NCBI GenBank assembly: GCA_025963815.1
Contig: JAOQAA010000326.1
Coordinates: 1 to 7,082 of the forward strand
Length of the DNA stretch: 7,082 nt
Direction: 5' to 3'
Source of the DNA: Capsulimonas sp.
GTDB taxonomy: Bacteria; Armatimonadota; Armatimonadia; Armatimonadales; Capsulimonadaceae
In this document: in pieces, positions 5,829 to 7,082 of the stretch
Position numbering within the stretch: position 1 is the stretch's first letter
How the letters are laid out: each line of letters opens with the position of its first letter
The notes under the pieces: model-generated
The model's input: the letters and a program-made list of their open reading frames with translations, nothing else
Database searches by the model: none
What the model was told of the DNA's origin: nothing
Position numbers and translations under genes: made by a program

Positions 5829-6644
5829 ATGTCGCAGCAACAACCGGTTACATTATTCCGAAAAGGTTTCACTCTAATTGAACTCCTCGTGGTAATCGCT
5901 ATCATTGCGATTCTCGCGGCCATCCTATTCCCTGTCTTTGCCCAGGCCCGTGAGAAGGCTCGCCAGACGGCTTGCTCCAGCAATACGAAACAGATCGCTC
6001 TCGCCTGGCTCATGTACTCGGAGGACTACGACGAATCCATGGTCGTCCCTTCCTACATTGGTTTTGGTGATGGGACTCATACCGGACATTTCGTATTTCA
6101 GACGTGGAGCCGCTTGATCGACGTCTCGACATCCGAGGTCGATATGGCGGGCGGTAAGCTGCAGCCTTACATGAAGTCCGCGCAGATCCAAAACTGTCCC
6201 GACGCCAGCTTTACGTACGCCGCCTCGGTTCCTCTTCTGTATCGCGGGAATGCGACTGGTTACGGTACGAACCAGCAAGTGACGGCCGGTGGGACGAAGG
6301 ACAGCGATATCCAGGCGCCCTCCGACACGATTCTCATGGCCGACGCCGCTGCGATCAGTGGCGGATCACTGATCGCAGCGGATAATCTGATCGTTCCCTC
6401 TGTGGAGGCCGCGTACGGTTCCTCTCAGGCGACGATGGCCTTCCGGCATCAGGAGCACGCCAACGTCTCGTTTTGCGATGGGCACGTCAAGGCATTCTCC
6501 CCGACCTACTCGACTTACAACGGCTCGTCCGGTCCCACGGCCGCGCAGGTCAAGGCTGCGCACCTGGGCTACATCACAAGAAATGGCCTGACCGGGAATG
6601 CGGCCGTCGATAATTATTACTATTTGACGTACAAAGGGAATTAA
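5829..6644 (+). CDS. DUF1559-type pseudopilin (type IV pilin-like/type II secretion-like)
   Basis: The 271-aa protein has a type III (prepilin) signal: a 13-residue leader ending FRKG, then FTLIE with Phe at +1 and Glu at +5 (E18). A prepilin peptidase should cut after G13 and methylate F14. Residues 14 to about 37 form the hydrophobic helix that anchors pseudopilins in the inner membrane before assembly. The sequence [19 protein letters not shown] and the C-terminal motif H207-x9-D217-G218 mark the DUF1559-type group, often present in many copies in Planctomycetota and Armatimonadota. The role of individual members is mostly unknown. Start at 5829 is preferred because AAAGGAAAG precedes it at good distance; a frame extension to TTG at 5787 has no ribosome site and would put extra residues before the leader. 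The LolA-like gene starts 47 bp after the stop with no terminator between, so the two are likely co-transcribed. Confidence 0.93.
   Translation: MSQQQPVTLFRKGFTLIELLVVIAIIAILAAILFPVFAQAREKARQTACSSNTKQIALAWLMYSEDYDESMVVPSYIGFGDGTHTGHFVFQTWSRLIDVSTSEVDMAGGKLQPYMKSAQIQNCPDASFTYAASVPLLYRGNATGYGTNQQVTAGGTKDSDIQAPSDTILMADAAAISGGSLIAADNLIVPSVEAAYGSSQATMAFRHQEHANVSFCDGHVKAFSPTYSTYNGSSGPTAAQVKAAHLGYITRNGLTGNAAVDNYYYLTYKGN
6346..6381. repeat. Perfect 15-bp inverted repeat inside the pseudopilin gene
   Basis: The arms 6346-6360 (CCGCTGCGATCAGTG) and 6367-6381 are exact reverse complements around a 6-base loop, GCGGAT. The mRNA could form a very stable hairpin. It covers codons 173-185, which encode [13 protein letters not shown], itself nearly mirror-symmetric. 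There is no T-run after either arm, so it is not a typical intrinsic terminator. Confidence 0.85.
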
Positions 6645-6691
6645 TTCGCCCATCTCCGTATGTTCGTCTCGACCATAAGAAAGTAAGTACT

Positions 6692-7082
6692 ATGTCCCTT
6701 CGAGTTCCTATGCGCGCCATTCTTGGAGCTGCGCTGCTGGCGCTTCCATCGGCTGCCGGTGCGGCGCCTGCTTCCCATCTTGTGTCCGATCAGCTCTCTC
6801 ATGCGCGCACCATTCAGGTGCGTGAAACGATGCTGAAGCCGGGGAATGATGGGAAGCTCTCACAGAAGTCTGACATTGATGTTCGTATGGAGCGTCCTAA
6901 AAAGGTCAAACTTGTGATCTCGACTCTGGGCGGCTCCGCGCCGGATCAGTACGTCAGCGATGGCGAGAGTGAGTTCGAATATGACGCCAGGACCAATTCT
7001 TATCGATTGGGGACGCTGGGAGCGGACGGCAAGCCGCAGGCGCTGGTCCGTAAATCCACCTTGGTCGATCTGATTTTGGAGC
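6692..7082 (+). CDS. Exported LolA-like protein, 5' part only
   Basis: The reading frame from ATG at 6692 stays open to the window edge (130 codons seen). Residues 1 to about 24 look like a Sec signal peptide: MSLRVPMR, a hydrophobic stretch ILGAALLALPSAAG, then AGA|A as a probable signal peptidase I site near 24/25. The mature part (LSHARTIQVRETMLKPG, DIDVRMERPKKVKLVIS, YVSDGESEFEYDARTNSYR) follows the strand pattern of LolA/LolB-like or DUF2092-type half-barrel proteins. The element SDGESEFEYD corresponds to the usual 'dG..lw.Yd' turn. Such proteins bind lipids or lipoproteins in the periplasm; the true ligand is unknown. The ribosome site is weak (AAGAAAG about 8 nt upstream), and Met7 at 6710 is an alternative start. 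It follows the pseudopilin by 47 bp, probably in the same transcript. Confidence 0.75.
   Translation, partial: MSLRVPMRAILGAALLALPSAAGAAPASHLVSDQLSHARTIQVRETMLKPGNDGKLSQKSDIDVRMERPKKVKLVISTLGGSAPDQYVSDGESEFEYDARTNSYRLGTLGADGKPQALVRKSTLVDLILE

Noticed and set aside
6346..6381. Hairpin in the pseudopilin gene as an intrinsic terminator
   Set aside because: The stem is strong, but neither side is followed by a U-run, and the coding frame continues through the conserved H-x9-DG motif.
1..7082. tRNA, rRNA, CRISPR array, insertion sequence or phage genes
   Set aside because: Reading both strands, I saw no tRNA-like cloverleaf, rRNA-like stretch, spaced repeat array, transposase motif or target-site duplication.

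Overview
The window is GC-rich, densely coding bacterial DNA. The best guess for the source is the Armatimonadota, near Capsulimonas. The main pointer is the pseudopilin at 5829-6644: its N-terminus ([17 protein letters not shown], then [19 protein letters not shown]) and its C-terminal H-x9-DG motif are of the DUF1559-type prepilins that are numerous in Armatimonadota and Planctomycetota. A large SARP/STAND regulator with TPRs fits the same group. This is recognition by eye, not a database match.

Layout, left to right. Positions 1-64 hold at most the tail of an unseen gene. A strong intrinsic terminator (65-112) closes a leftward gene (117-1844, TTG start) for a 575-aa soluble, helical protein of unknown function. 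A 207-bp divergent intergenic region (1845-2051) carries a weak leftward promoter and two near-identical rightward extended -10/leader units exactly 89 bp apart. Between the two units lie an operator-like palindrome and a second inverted repeat. Rightward from there run a family I inorganic pyrophosphatase homologue (2052-2573) and a 1035-aa regulator (2574-5681; SARP-type winged helix, BTAD, NB-ARC-type NTPase, TPRs). Stop and start abut as TAAATG, so the two genes are very probably one operon. A 147-bp gap (5682-5828) follows, with a promoter whose upstream flank carries an exact 10-bp direct repeat at an 11-bp period. Then come the pseudopilin (5829-6644), which contains a perfect 15-bp inverted repeat, and the start of an exported LolA-like protein (6692 to the window end).

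Two points stand out. First, the pyrophosphatase homologue keeps the fold and several substrate-binding residues but has lost the central DxDPxD metal-binding motif (here RKKPLN) and other catalytic positions, so it looks like a pseudoenzyme. It is coupled to a multidomain regulator, which raises the possibility that it senses or modulates. Second, the promoter just downstream of the regulator gene has the repeat geometry described for SARP binding sites in Streptomyces. A plausible but unproven model is that the pseudo-pyrophosphatase/SARP-STAND operon controls the adjacent pseudopilin and LolA-like genes.
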